Shown: positions 52,670-59,948 of the stretch, piece after piece | Position numbering within the stretch: position 1 is the first letter of the stretch | Layout: the number at the start of each line of letters is the position of its first letter | NCBI GenBank assembly: GCA_016720775.1 | Contig: JADKJX010000004.1 | Span: forward strand, 372,001 to 436,000 | From: Chitinophagaceae bacterium | GTDB taxonomy: Bacteria > Bacteroidota > Bacteroidia > Chitinophagales > Chitinophagaceae | DNA: 64,000 nt | Direction: 5' to 3' | The notes under the pieces: generated by a model | What the model saw: only the letters and a program-made list of their open reading frames with translations | What the model was told of the DNA's origin: nothing | The model's database searches: none | Position numbers and translations under genes: made by a program

Positions 52670-53464
52670 TTATTTTCTTCTTCCAAACTCAACCGAAAAA
52701 TAAGCGGAAAAGAAAAATTGTCTTTGCTTATTATAGAGCATCTGCGGAATTTTCTTTGTATAAAACTCTCCGGTCAAACCAACTTCCAATGCAGAAACCA
52801 GGTCGTTGTAACGGCCATAGTCGAACCGGAGGGCTGGCTTAATATAAATTCCAGGCGTCATTTTAAGGTGATTCCATCCTTTTCCGATAGTTGGTCCGCC
52901 GTAATAAGGTCCATTTACAAAAAGCAGGCTGTCGGGAGAATCATACCGTACATAAGTGCGTTCGCCGCCCTTATTCACTTCCACTTCATAAGCCCGTAAC
53001 AAGCCGAGGGCGATTCCTCCACCGACATTCGCAGTAATAGCCACGCCATTCTTATTGCTTTTATTGCCCAGCAGGTATTGCAACTGTGCGCCTAGTTTGA
53101 TCGGGTAAAAATAATTGAGCTTGCCGTAAATAAGCGGAGCCGTTGATACCAGCGGATTACTCTGGTTCTCCTCTTTCTGGTGCTTACGTGCGCTTATTTC
53201 AAATTGGTACAGCGTGGCCCGCCTGATCGATTTAGAGTAGCCTTTTTCAAAGAACAGCCCATAGCCATCAGAAATCAGCTTGACCCCAAATAAAAAATGC
53301 TTCTTGTATGCGATCACACCCTCTTCTTCCAGCCGGATCATGGCATTAATCTTTTCCCGTTTTTCTTCCTTCCTGCTCTTCTTGCGTGGACTTTTATTGG
53401 TTTCCTGTGCAAAAACAGTAGCCGATAAGCAGATAAAAGCGACGAGCATTGCTAATTGTCTCAT
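52670..53464 (-). CDS. Putative outer membrane protein, unknown function
   Basis: 264 residues with a signal peptide ending ATVFAQ (about 20). A Lys/Arg-rich segment (SPRKKSRKEEKREK) is followed by a beta-rich body with alternating aromatic residues (GKLNYFYPIKLGAQLQYLLG, PGIYIKPALRFDYGRYND) and a final AYFSVEFGRRK, suggesting a small barrel. Family not recognised. A TATTTTTG box lies 28 bases upstream. lipA follows in the same direction. Confidence 0.78.
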   Translation of the reverse strand: MRQLAMLVAFICLSATVFAQETNKSPRKKSRKEEKREKINAMIRLEEEGVIAYKKHFLFGVKLISDGYGLFFEKGYSKSIRRATLYQFEISARKHQKEENQSNPLVSTAPLIYGKLNYFYPIKLGAQLQYLLGNKSNKNGVAITANVGGGIALGLLRAYEVEVNKGGERTYVRYDSPDSLLFVNGPYYGGPTIGKGWNHLKMTPGIYIKPALRFDYGRYNDLVSALEVGLTGEFYTKKIPQMLYNKQRQFFFSAYFSVEFGRRK

Positions 53465-53492
53465 GTGGATTTTTTACTGTCGTAAATTTATG

Positions 53493-53500
53493 CAAAAATA
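53493..53500 (-). promoter_or_regulatory. -7 box (TATTTTTG) upstream of the outer membrane protein / lipA pair
   Basis: Exact TAnnTTTG on the minus strand, 28 bases before the ATG at 53464. Confidence 0.5.
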
Positions 53501-53586
53501 CTGTGTCCTCAGTAAAGATGATACATTTGCTGTAAGAACTGCTGCATTTAAGTTCATAAACTTTTTAAAACCTAAATTTTTAACAA

Positions 53587-53994
53587 ATGACAGCCTCCAT
53601 TGTTTACAAAGGCCAGCTCCGTTGCGAATGCACCCACCTGCAGAGCGGCACGGTAATAGAGACCGATGCGCCCACCGATAACCGGGGAAAAGGAGAACGC
53701 TTCAGCCCTACAGATACCGTTTGTGTTGCACTGGCCACCTGCATCATAACCACCATGGGCATTAAGGCACAGGATATGAATATAGAGCTTGCCAATACAA
53801 TCATTTCGGTAAAAAAACACATGCTCAGCGACCCAAGGCGGATTGGCAGGATCGATGTAACACTCAACTTCCCTGCCGGACTGCAGATCGACGAAAAGGA
53901 CAAAATTATACTGGAACGGGTTGGCGATAATTGCCCGGTGATGAAAAGCCTGCACCCCGACCTGCAGACGAATGTGGAATATGCCTGGGGCTGA
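53587..53994 (+). CDS. OsmC family protein
   Basis: 135 residues. The two redox Cys of OsmC/Ohr proteins are visible: ATCIITTMGI (about 56-65) and NCPVMKSLHPDL near 118. The middle helix region and the ERFSPTDTVCVALATC start are typical. These thiol proteins reduce organic hydroperoxides or play related stress roles. It stands alone; the palindrome CCCCTAAAGGGG lies 10 bases after the stop. Confidence 0.88.
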   Translation: MTASIVYKGQLRCECTHLQSGTVIETDAPTDNRGKGERFSPTDTVCVALATCIITTMGIKAQDMNIELANTIISVKKHMLSDPRRIGRIDVTLNFPAGLQIDEKDKIILERVGDNCPVMKSLHPDLQTNVEYAWG

Positions 53995-54004
53995 TTCCCC
54001 TCCG

Positions 54005-54016
54005 CCCCTAAAGGGG
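54005..54016. repeat. Palindrome CCCCTAAAGGGG after osmC-like gene
   Basis: Short REP-like palindrome 10 bases after the stop, resembling the one inside recF. Confidence 0.55.
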
Positions 54017-54046
54017 AACTAAGAGTAAAATAATTTTTAAAATCGT

Positions 54047-55303
54047 TTAATTTTTTAAAAGTTTATTTCCTATTGCACAATCAAGACAGCGTTTCTTATT
54101 GCAGTATTCATTTTTTAACTGGATGAAAGCCTGCGAATCAAAAGCCGTTTTATGCGGAAGCTTCAAAGATGAAAAGCCCCGGGTGATCGCATTTTTTTCG
54201 GCGGCTATTTCCTCCAGCCATTTCAATGCCTTGTCTTTATAGCTGTTTTCGTTTTGGTGAAGCCCATACGCAAAGAGGATGGGCACGACCGTATTTATAA
54301 GAATATTGCTGATCATCTGTTCGCCCAGTGTTTTCTTTTTGAACGCAGACGTTTCGTCGAACACATAATGATAATGCCAGTAGTCGTTGGCGGTTACGGA
54401 AAGCAATTCTTTCACGGAACTGAGTTTTGCCGCTTCTTTTATTTTTGAGAAAAGTTGTGAATTTTCATGCACGAGCATGGCCAGTTGCGCCAACCGGACC
54501 GTTGGAAAATTGGAAGGCCGCATCCGCAAAAACGCAAGCTTTGTTTTAATTTTCTGCAGGGTATATTTTTTAAACAGGAACTGATATTCTCTTTGCAACA
54601 GTTTGGGATATTCCTCTTCAAATGCTGCATCCAGCAAACCGGCCTGTCCAAAAAGCAATGCCTCTACCTGGTGGATCTGGTTCTTATGTTTGGCAAGTAC
54701 AGCAATGGATATGGATCGGGCGATCGCTTCAAATGCAACGCTGTTAATTTTTATTCCGAAATTTTTAGCCAGCTGCCACCACAGGGTTTCTTCCCAGTGG
54801 TTGTTATTCTTTTCCAGGAGATCAAAAATATACCGGGTCTTTGATTGCAATCTTTCCACCAGCAGCCTTTCCTTCCAGGCAGACCAGGTGATGTCATTTA
54901 CCAGGTGGATATTTTTTTCACAGGGAATGAATGACCCGGTATTCATTAATTCTTCGTACCGGCTCAATAAAATTTTTGATACTTTATCCTGCAGGATCAA
55001 AGTAGGAAACGGAAGCGAAAGATCAACATCATCTTCCCATACCACGTGCAGGATCACATTTTTATAATTGCTGTCGCTGCTGTGCCGGTGATTTTTCCAA
55101 TCGGAGGTCTTTATATGAAGTTCGATACTGCCTGCCCAAACCATTCCGCTTAATTTTATCTTGGCATCTGTAAAGTCGGGGCCCTGGTTGGTATTGTACA
55201 TGCCCGGATGAATGACCTGCAGTAATTCTCCTTCTGTGCTGCGGAGTTCTTTGGCGTTGAAGTATTGAAATTGCCAGATGTATTGAAGTAATCGTTCAGT
55301 CAT
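54047..55303 (-). CDS. DUF2851 family protein
   Basis: 418 residues. The N-terminus MTERLLQYIWQFQYFNAKEL, followed by HPGMYNTNQGPDFTDAKIKL and SIELHIKTSDW, and the C-terminal CLDCAIGNKLL are typical of DUF2851, a Bacteroidota family of unknown biochemistry. The N-terminal part resembles a nuclease-like fold (inference). It is the last gene of the leftward run kdsC - ubiA - maf - DUF2851, separated from maf by hairpin family E. Confidence 0.9.
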   Translation of the reverse strand: MTERLLQYIWQFQYFNAKELRSTEGELLQVIHPGMYNTNQGPDFTDAKIKLSGMVWAGSIELHIKTSDWKNHRHSSDSNYKNVILHVVWEDDVDLSLPFPTLILQDKVSKILLSRYEELMNTGSFIPCEKNIHLVNDITWSAWKERLLVERLQSKTRYIFDLLEKNNNHWEETLWWQLAKNFGIKINSVAFEAIARSISIAVLAKHKNQIHQVEALLFGQAGLLDAAFEEEYPKLLQREYQFLFKKYTLQKIKTKLAFLRMRPSNFPTVRLAQLAMLVHENSQLFSKIKEAAKLSSVKELLSVTANDYWHYHYVFDETSAFKKKTLGEQMISNILINTVVPILFAYGLHQNENSYKDKALKWLEEIAAEKNAITRGFSSLKLPHKTAFDSQAFIQLKNEYCNKKRCLDCAIGNKLLKN

Positions 55304-55310
55304 AGGGCGA

Positions 55311-55441
55311 ACGTTTAAGGGTTGAAAGGTTTAAGGTTTAAAGTTATTCAGCCACATTCAAACTTCACGGTTCAATAAACCCGCTATACTGTTTTTTTCA
55401 ACAGCCCTCTTAACCCTTTCAACCCTTAAACCTTTAAACCC
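55311..55441. repeat. Hairpin repeat family E (AAGGGTTGAAAGG / TTTAAGG words)
   Basis: Left arm 55311-55343; right arm 55409-55441 (CTTAACCCTTTCAACCCTTA...). The last codons and TAA stop of maf (GGT TTA AAG GTT TAA) lie inside the right arm. Confidence 0.85.
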
Positions 55442-55992
55442 TGCAACGTTTTCACCACCCGGCTTACCGGCAATCCCATCACGTTATAAAAATCACCGGT
55501 TATTGACCGGATGCCCACCACGCCGATCCATTCCTGTATGGCATAGGCACCGGCTTTGTCGTATGGTTTGTAATTATCAACATAAAATTCTATCTGCGTT
55601 TTTGTAAGATCATGAAATACCACATCAGTTGTTTCGGCAAAAGCGATCTCTTTTTCTTCCGTTAATATAACCACGCCTGTTATCACTTTATGCAGTTTGC
55701 CCGACAAACGGGATAGAATAGAAATCGCATCGTCCCTGTCTGTTGGTTTGCCGATGATCTCATCCTGCAACACAACGATCGTATCGGCGGTAAGAATGGG
55801 TTTGCTGAGACCAATCATTTCTTTTATGGCAAATGCTTTATTGCGGGCAATGTGAACCGCCACTTCTTCAACAGGCAAACCTTCCGGGTAGGATTCATCC
55901 GTTTCTTTCACCAGTACTTCAAAAGGCACTTCAGCCCATTCCAGTAATTGTTTGCGCCGGGGAGATTGGGATGCTAATATAATTGGTTGCAT
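55426..55992 (-). CDS. maf: Maf-like nucleoside triphosphate pyrophosphatase
   Basis: 188 residues. The Maf signature ILASQSPRRKQLLEWAEVPF is at residues 4-23. ILTADTIVVLQDEIIGKPTD and YAIQEWIGVVGIRSITGDFYNVMGLP follow. It hydrolyses non-canonical or regular dTTP/UTP-type nucleotides as a house-cleaning enzyme. Both its start codon (with the family H hairpin) and its stop codon (with family E) overlap hairpin arms. Confidence 0.94.
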   Translation of the reverse strand: MQPIILASQSPRRKQLLEWAEVPFEVLVKETDESYPEGLPVEEVAVHIARNKAFAIKEMIGLSKPILTADTIVVLQDEIIGKPTDRDDAISILSRLSGKLHKVITGVVILTEEKEIAFAETTDVVFHDLTKTQIEFYVDNYKPYDKAGAYAIQEWIGVVGIRSITGDFYNVMGLPVSRVVKTLQGLKV

Positions 55993-56057
55993 AAACCTAT
56001 AAGGTTTTAATAAAAGATCATAATAAAAAAATTACTTGCAAAACCTTTTAGGTTTAT
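55990..56057. repeat. Hairpin repeat family H (AAACCTATAAGGTTT), joining ubiA stop and maf start
   Basis: Left arm about 55990-56008 includes the maf ATG (complement 55990-55992). Right arm about 56041-56057 includes the UbiA TAA stop (56054-56056). Inner words AAACCT/AGGTTT recur. Confidence 0.8.
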
Positions 56058-57001
56058 GTGTATATCCTGAAAACAAGCATGGAAAGTATGCCGGCAAACA
56101 TTACGTATTTGATCACAGAACTCAGGCGATGGTAATCGGCCGGGGTTTGTGCGGCACGAAGTTTAAAGATGATCCAGATCAACGGTACAATAATCAATGC
56201 GATCGAATAAACAGCGCTCCACCACCAGCCAAACTGCAGCACATACACCTGTACCACACATATTACGCTGATGAGAACGATGAGCCATACGGCTACAAAT
56301 ATCTTGCTGGCCGGGATGCCCCAAACAATGGGCATGGTCTTGCAGCCGTAGCGGGCATCGCCGTGCATATCTTCCAGGTCTTTTACCACTTCCCGGATGA
56401 GGGAGATGATGAATGCAAAGCCTGCATACAGCACAGAGATGCGGATGAAGCGATGAACATACACATCGTAATAAGCCGGATCACAATTGGCGCAGTAAAT
56501 GGTCCGGTAGTAACAAAGAAATGCCACAATGATCACCCAGGCAGTTAAGGCCGAGATAAGGATGTTGCCGATAAGCAGTTTTTTCTTTAGCGTGATGGAG
56601 TAACCGAACAAAAGCATCACACAAGCCAGGTTGGAAATACCGAGCCAGAATATACTTGTGGTAAGGTCGATGTAAACACTGATGCCGATACCTGCCAGTG
56701 AAAAAAGAATGTGCTGCACAATGGCCCATCTCCGTTTAATGCTTTTATCGATAACGGTTCGGTCGGGCTTGTTCACCTGGTCAATATTCAGGTCGAAATA
56801 ATCATTGATGATATAACCTGCCGCTGCAATAAGCACCGAAGCAATGATCAGAAGAATAAAATGGTTCTTATCGAAATTAAAATAAATACTCTTGCTGTAA
56901 CGCTGCTGTACCAGTGAATAATAAAACAATACCTGCGTAATAACTATAAAGGCGAGATTTTGCCAGCGAACGAGACTTAAAAAAGCAGCTATTAATTTCA
57001 T
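56054..57001 (-). CDS. UbiA family prenyltransferase (geranylgeranylglycerol-phosphate synthase-like)
   Basis: 315 residues from the ATG at 57001 (MKLIAAFLSLVRWQN); an upstream ATG at 57049 adds an unlikely extension. There are about eight membrane helices. The two aspartate-rich motifs are NDYFDLNIDQVNKPDRTV (near 68-85) and DLEDMHGDARYG (near 200-212). In Bacteroidota this UbiA type is often annotated as geranylgeranylglycerol-phosphate geranylgeranyltransferase and is linked to kdsC and maf, as here. The true acceptor is uncertain. Confidence 0.88.
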   Translation of the reverse strand: MKLIAAFLSLVRWQNLAFIVITQVLFYYSLVQQRYSKSIYFNFDKNHFILLIIASVLIAAAGYIINDYFDLNIDQVNKPDRTVIDKSIKRRWAIVQHILFSLAGIGISVYIDLTTSIFWLGISNLACVMLLFGYSITLKKKLLIGNILISALTAWVIIVAFLCYYRTIYCANCDPAYYDVYVHRFIRISVLYAGFAFIISLIREVVKDLEDMHGDARYGCKTMPIVWGIPASKIFVAVWLIVLISVICVVQVYVLQFGWWWSAVYSIALIIVPLIWIIFKLRAAQTPADYHRLSSVIKYVMFAGILSMLVFRIYT

Positions 57002-57049
57002 GAACGGTTTAAGCAGCGAAAATAAGCATACAAAATGTAACCGAAGCAA

Positions 57050-57565
57050 CTACCTCGATGCAACAGTAGTATCCAGGTCCCAATGGTCATTCAGTTTCAG
57101 CACTTTCCCGATCACGTCTCTTGCACAGCCCATTCCGCCATTCAACGGGGAAATATACAGGCTGATCTGTTTTATCTCAGGCGCCGCATCAGCAGGACAG
57201 CAGGGCAAGCCGGTTAGCTGCATGGATGTATGATCAGGAATATCATCACCCATGAACAGTACTTCTTCCCATTTAAGTTTATGTTGCGAAACGTATTCAA
57301 TGAGTTTTTCCTTTTTGTTCTCTACTTTCAAAAAGCAGTCGGTCACACCCAGTTTATTCAATCTTGTTTCAACCGCTTCCGATGTTCCTCCCGAAATGAT
57401 CACCACCCGGTATCCCTTCTTTACTGCCAGTTGCAGGGCATAGCCATCCTTAATGTTCATCTGCCTCGCCATCTGCCCGTCGTTCAATATCAGTAATGTG
57501 CCGTTGGTGAGCACACCATCTACGTCGAACACGAATGTTTTTATGGTTTTGAATTTTTCGAGCAT
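57050..57565 (-). CDS. kdsC: KDO 8-phosphate phosphatase-like HAD hydrolase
   Basis: 171 residues, normal for KdsC. HAD motif I is FVFDVDGVLTNG with the nucleophile Asp, motif II is VVIISGGTS, and motif III/IV is VLFMGDDIPD. It should remove phosphate from 3-deoxy-D-manno-octulosonate 8-phosphate for lipopolysaccharide core synthesis. It precedes ubiA (48-base gap). The DUF2520 gene that often sits next to it in Bacteroidota is 1.6 kb away here. Confidence 0.88.
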   Translation of the reverse strand: MLEKFKTIKTFVFDVDGVLTNGTLLILNDGQMARQMNIKDGYALQLAVKKGYRVVIISGGTSEAVETRLNKLGVTDCFLKVENKKEKLIEYVSQHKLKWEEVLFMGDDIPDHTSMQLTGLPCCPADAAPEIKQISLYISPLNGGMGCARDVIGKVLKLNDHWDLDTTVASR

Positions 57566-57568
57566 AAC

Positions 57569-57674
57569 GTTAATTGGTTAATTTGTTTATTAGTTAATCC
57601 GTGGGGAGTATGTATTTGCAAAAGCCTTTTAAATCTGCTGGCTGCTTACCAATTAACTATTTAACGGATTAACG
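57569..57674. repeat. Hairpin repeat family D, copy 2
   Basis: Left arm GTTAATTGGTTAATTTG... (57569-57602); right arm ACCAATTAACTATTTAACGG... (57648-57674). The iscX stop codon and its last Arg codon (CGT TAA) lie in the right arm. Confidence 0.85.
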
Positions 57675-57908
57675 TTTCTGGTTATCCCGCCACTCATACA
57701 CCCAAGAGCTTTGTATCATTTCCAGGTGGCCTTCATTGCTTTCTTCGGCCTTGCCGGCAAATTTTGGAATTTCGAGCACCCACTTATGAAGGTCGGTAAA
57801 ACGGATGCGGTATATCTGGCTCTCGCCAAATTCATCGCCGAAGCGCTCGTACAGCTTCATCGCAATGTCTTCATAATCGTTCCAGTGAATCGGCGGTTCA
57901 AAAGTCAT
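57669..57908 (-). CDS. iscX: IscX-like protein (Fe-S cluster assembly accessory)
   Basis: 79 residues. HWNDYEDIAMKLYERFGDEF, then IRFTDLHKWVLEIPKF and SNEGHLEMIQSSWVYEWRD, match IscX (YfhJ), a small acidic protein that modulates IscS and binds iron. The ferredoxin gene lies upstream on the same strand, as in ISC operons. Copies of hairpin family D flank it on both sides. Confidence 0.9.
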   Translation of the reverse strand: MTFEPPIHWNDYEDIAMKLYERFGDEFGESQIYRIRFTDLHKWVLEIPKFAGKAEESNEGHLEMIQSSWVYEWRDNQKR

Positions 57909-57922
57909 GGTAAAGTTTATTT

Positions 57923-58043
57923 GTTAATTAGTTAATCCGTCAATTAGTTCATTGGGTAATCCGTAAAGCAGCTTAAGAAAATAAAAATCATTAACCAGTT
58001 AAGGAATCAAATCAATTAACGTATTAACTTCTTAACGGATCAA
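57923..58043. repeat. Hairpin repeat family D, copy 3
   Basis: Left arm GTTAATTAGTTAATCCG... (57923-57964); right arm ATTAACCAGTTAAGG...CGG (57989-58043). It fills the gap between fdx and iscX. Confidence 0.8.
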
Positions 58044-58049
58044 CGTGCT

Positions 58050-58385
58050 TTATTCTCCCAAAAATTGTGTCTGGTCTGGCAAAGTAACAGAAATTTCGCC
58101 ATCAGCATCCTGCAACACACATTGGCAACCAAGTCTTGAATTGAGGCGTGGATTGATGGCCCGGTCAATAAAGTCCTCTTCCTTGTCGCTCAACTCTTCC
58201 AAAAAATCTTCCCCCCTATCAACATAAAGATGGCAGGTACTGCAGGCGCAAACTCCGCCGCAGTTATGGTGAAGTTCAATATCATTCTTCAGGGCTACTT
58301 CCAGGATGGATTGGTCGGGTTCAATGCCGGTAAGGGTAATGGGTTCCAGTCCTTTCTGTTCAAACTTAAATGTGATCGTGTACAT
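58050..58385 (-). CDS. fdx: 2Fe-2S ferredoxin (ISC type)
   Basis: 111 residues from the ATG at 58385, chosen because the upstream part overlaps the promoter and repeats. Cluster ligands follow the adrenodoxin/ISC spacing: Cys42-x5-Cys48-x2-Cys51 (HNCGGVCACSTC) and a distal Cys in LGCQCVL. It carries electrons for iron-sulfur assembly, probably with IscX. TAGGTTTG lies about 21 bases upstream. Confidence 0.92.
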   Translation of the reverse strand: MYTITFKFEQKGLEPITLTGIEPDQSILEVALKNDIELHHNCGGVCACSTCHLYVDRGEDFLEELSDKEEDFIDRAINPRLNSRLGCQCVLQDADGEISVTLPDQTQFLGE

Positions 58386-58406
58386 AGTTCCGCAAATTTC
58401 GGGTTG

Positions 58407-58414
58407 CAAACCTA
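58407..58414 (-). promoter_or_regulatory. -7 box (TAGGTTTG) upstream of fdx
   Basis: Exact TAnnTTTG on the minus strand, 21 bases before the ATG at 58385. Confidence 0.55.
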
Positions 58415-58476
58415 CTTTAATATTACTAATTAAGGAAAATATAGATTTAGTTTGATGGAAGAGGGAGTTTGGGTCT

Positions 58477-58559
58477 GAACCACATAGGCACATAGGACAC
58501 AATAGAAATACACATAGACCATCTGTATTTACTATGTTTTCTATGTTTCTATGTGGTTC
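58477..58559. repeat. Hairpin repeat family A, copy 3
   Basis: Left arm GAACCACATAGGCACATAGG... (58477-58517); right arm 58532-58559 ending CTATGTGGTTC. It lies upstream of the GyrI-like lipoprotein gene. Confidence 0.85.
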
Positions 58560-58642
58560 AAATATAATACCCTGTTTTCTTTGCTGTTTGCAAAGTAAAA
58601 AGGTTTTACTATTTTACCCTGCTAAACAACGCTCAACCACTT

Positions 58643-59086
58643 ATGAAAACAAGCTTCCGCCTTTTATTCTTGCCCCTGTTGCTGGCAACCTGTGCTGTGC
58701 TTATGTGTTGCAACGGCAAAGGAAAGAAAGAACCTGTTGCTCCACCAAAGGATACGTTGATCGTTCCGGTAAAACGAACCGAAAAAGTAACGAAGGCCCC
58801 TTTCTTTTTTGAAGCCGGCATACAGGTGAATAAAAGGCCCGGTAAATTATCAAAGGGTGTTCAGGTAAGAGAACTGGAAGCAGGCACTGTGGTGGTGGCC
58901 CATTTTTATGGTCCTTACAATATGATGCCGCAGGGATATGATGCCATTAAAGAATGGATGAAGTTCAATAAAAAATCTGCGGCGGGTGCCCCGTACGAGA
59001 TCTATGTAAGCGACCCCATTGATAAAAATGGTAAGCCACTTGATCCGTACAAAGTACAAACGGATATTGTTTTTCCCGTTAAATAG
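58643..59086 (+). CDS. GyrI-like domain lipoprotein
   Basis: 147 residues. A hydrophobic N-terminus with Cys at 17, 22 and 23 indicates a lipoprotein, though the exact lipobox is unclear. After a Lys/Pro linker the C-terminal part (AGTVVVAHFYGPYNMMPQGY, APYEIYVSDPIDKNGKP) resembles the GyrI-like/effector-binding fold. Domains of this type bind small molecules, usually in the cytosol, so an exported form is unusual. It stands alone between two copies of hairpin family A. Confidence 0.75.
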   Translation: MKTSFRLLFLPLLLATCAVLMCCNGKGKKEPVAPPKDTLIVPVKRTEKVTKAPFFFEAGIQVNKRPGKLSKGVQVRELEAGTVVVAHFYGPYNMMPQGYDAIKEWMKFNKKSAAGAPYEIYVSDPIDKNGKPLDPYKVQTDIVFPVK

Positions 59087-59092
59087 ATATTT

Positions 59093-59164
59093 GAACCACA
59101 TAGAAACATAGTTCACATAGCTTTTCATACGCATTTCTATGTTTCCTATGATCCTATGTGGTTC
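59093..59164. repeat. Hairpin repeat family A, copy 4
   Basis: Left arm GAACCACATAGAAACATAG... (59093-59120); right arm about 59137-59164 ending CTATGTGGTTC. It lies between the convergent GyrI-like and DUF2520 genes. Confidence 0.85.
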
Positions 59165-59173
59165 AAAAAAATA

Positions 59174-59929
59174 TTATCCTTTCATGATGCTGTCGGTCAG
59201 CTTCAGGTAAACATATTTTAACCTGGGGTAGTTTGCCAAAAGGCGAAGGTGTTTATCCAACGTAAATATGTCGTTGCGGATTGCAGGCCCGGTTTGTACA
59301 GAAGCAGGTGAATGATCTTGCACCCTCACAGCTGTTTCCTTAATAAGCGGGGCAAGTAATTTGAAATCAACGTTTTCTTTTTCACAGAATTCTTCGGCCA
59401 ATGCATACAGGTGATTGGTGAAGTTGCTTACGATTACCGCAGCCACGTGCAACTTTAGCCGTTCCTCATCCGATGCTTTTACAACTTTATCAGAGATCGT
59501 TCGGGCAAAATCTTCTACCAGCGTAATGGTCTCTTCCGAATTGCCATCAATAAGAAGGGGAATATCCCCGGTGTATTCCATCTCTTTGCGCAGGCTTTGC
59601 AAGGGGTAAATCACCCCGTAATTCACCGAAATATCTTTCAGCACATCTTTAAGTACCGACCCGGCTGTATGCAGGATGAGTTTGTTACCAATGTGAAAGG
59701 ATTTGTTCAATTCGTACAAAGCACCGTCGCTTACAGCCACGATGTACACATCAGCCGTTTTATCTACTTCATCATTGCTGCCTGAATACGGACAATGGAG
59801 TTCATCCGCCAGCATCTTTGCATGATCAATATGCCGGCTTATCACCTGGATGACCTGGTGACCGTTCTTATTGATGAGCCGGCCCATTACCGAAGCCACA
59901 TTACCCGAACCGATTATTACAACCCGCAT
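59174..59929 (-). CDS. Rossmann-fold / DUF2520 protein
   Basis: 251 residues. The nucleotide-binding start VVIIGSGNVASVMGRLI (residues 3-19) is followed by VYIVAVSDGALYEL. DUF2520 fills the C-terminal half (HVAAVIVSNFTNHLYALAEEFC, TGPAIRNDIFTLDKHL). The family resembles NADP-dependent oxidoreductases; the substrate is unknown. Its start is only 19 bases from that of the divergent alpha/beta hydrolase. Confidence 0.9.
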   Translation of the reverse strand: MRVVIIGSGNVASVMGRLINKNGHQVIQVISRHIDHAKMLADELHCPYSGSNDEVDKTADVYIVAVSDGALYELNKSFHIGNKLILHTAGSVLKDVLKDISVNYGVIYPLQSLRKEMEYTGDIPLLIDGNSEETITLVEDFARTISDKVVKASDEERLKLHVAAVIVSNFTNHLYALAEEFCEKENVDFKLLAPLIKETAVRVQDHSPASVQTGPAIRNDIFTLDKHLRLLANYPRLKYVYLKLTDSIMKG

Positions 59930-59933
59930 ACCC

Positions 59934-59941
59934 TATCTTTG
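59934..59941 (+). promoter_or_regulatory. -7 box (TATCTTTG) seven bases before alpha/beta hydrolase ATG
   Basis: Exact TAnnTTTG in the 19-base gap between divergent start codons. The leader would be nearly absent. Confidence 0.6.
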
Positions 59942-59948
59942 ATTTTGT

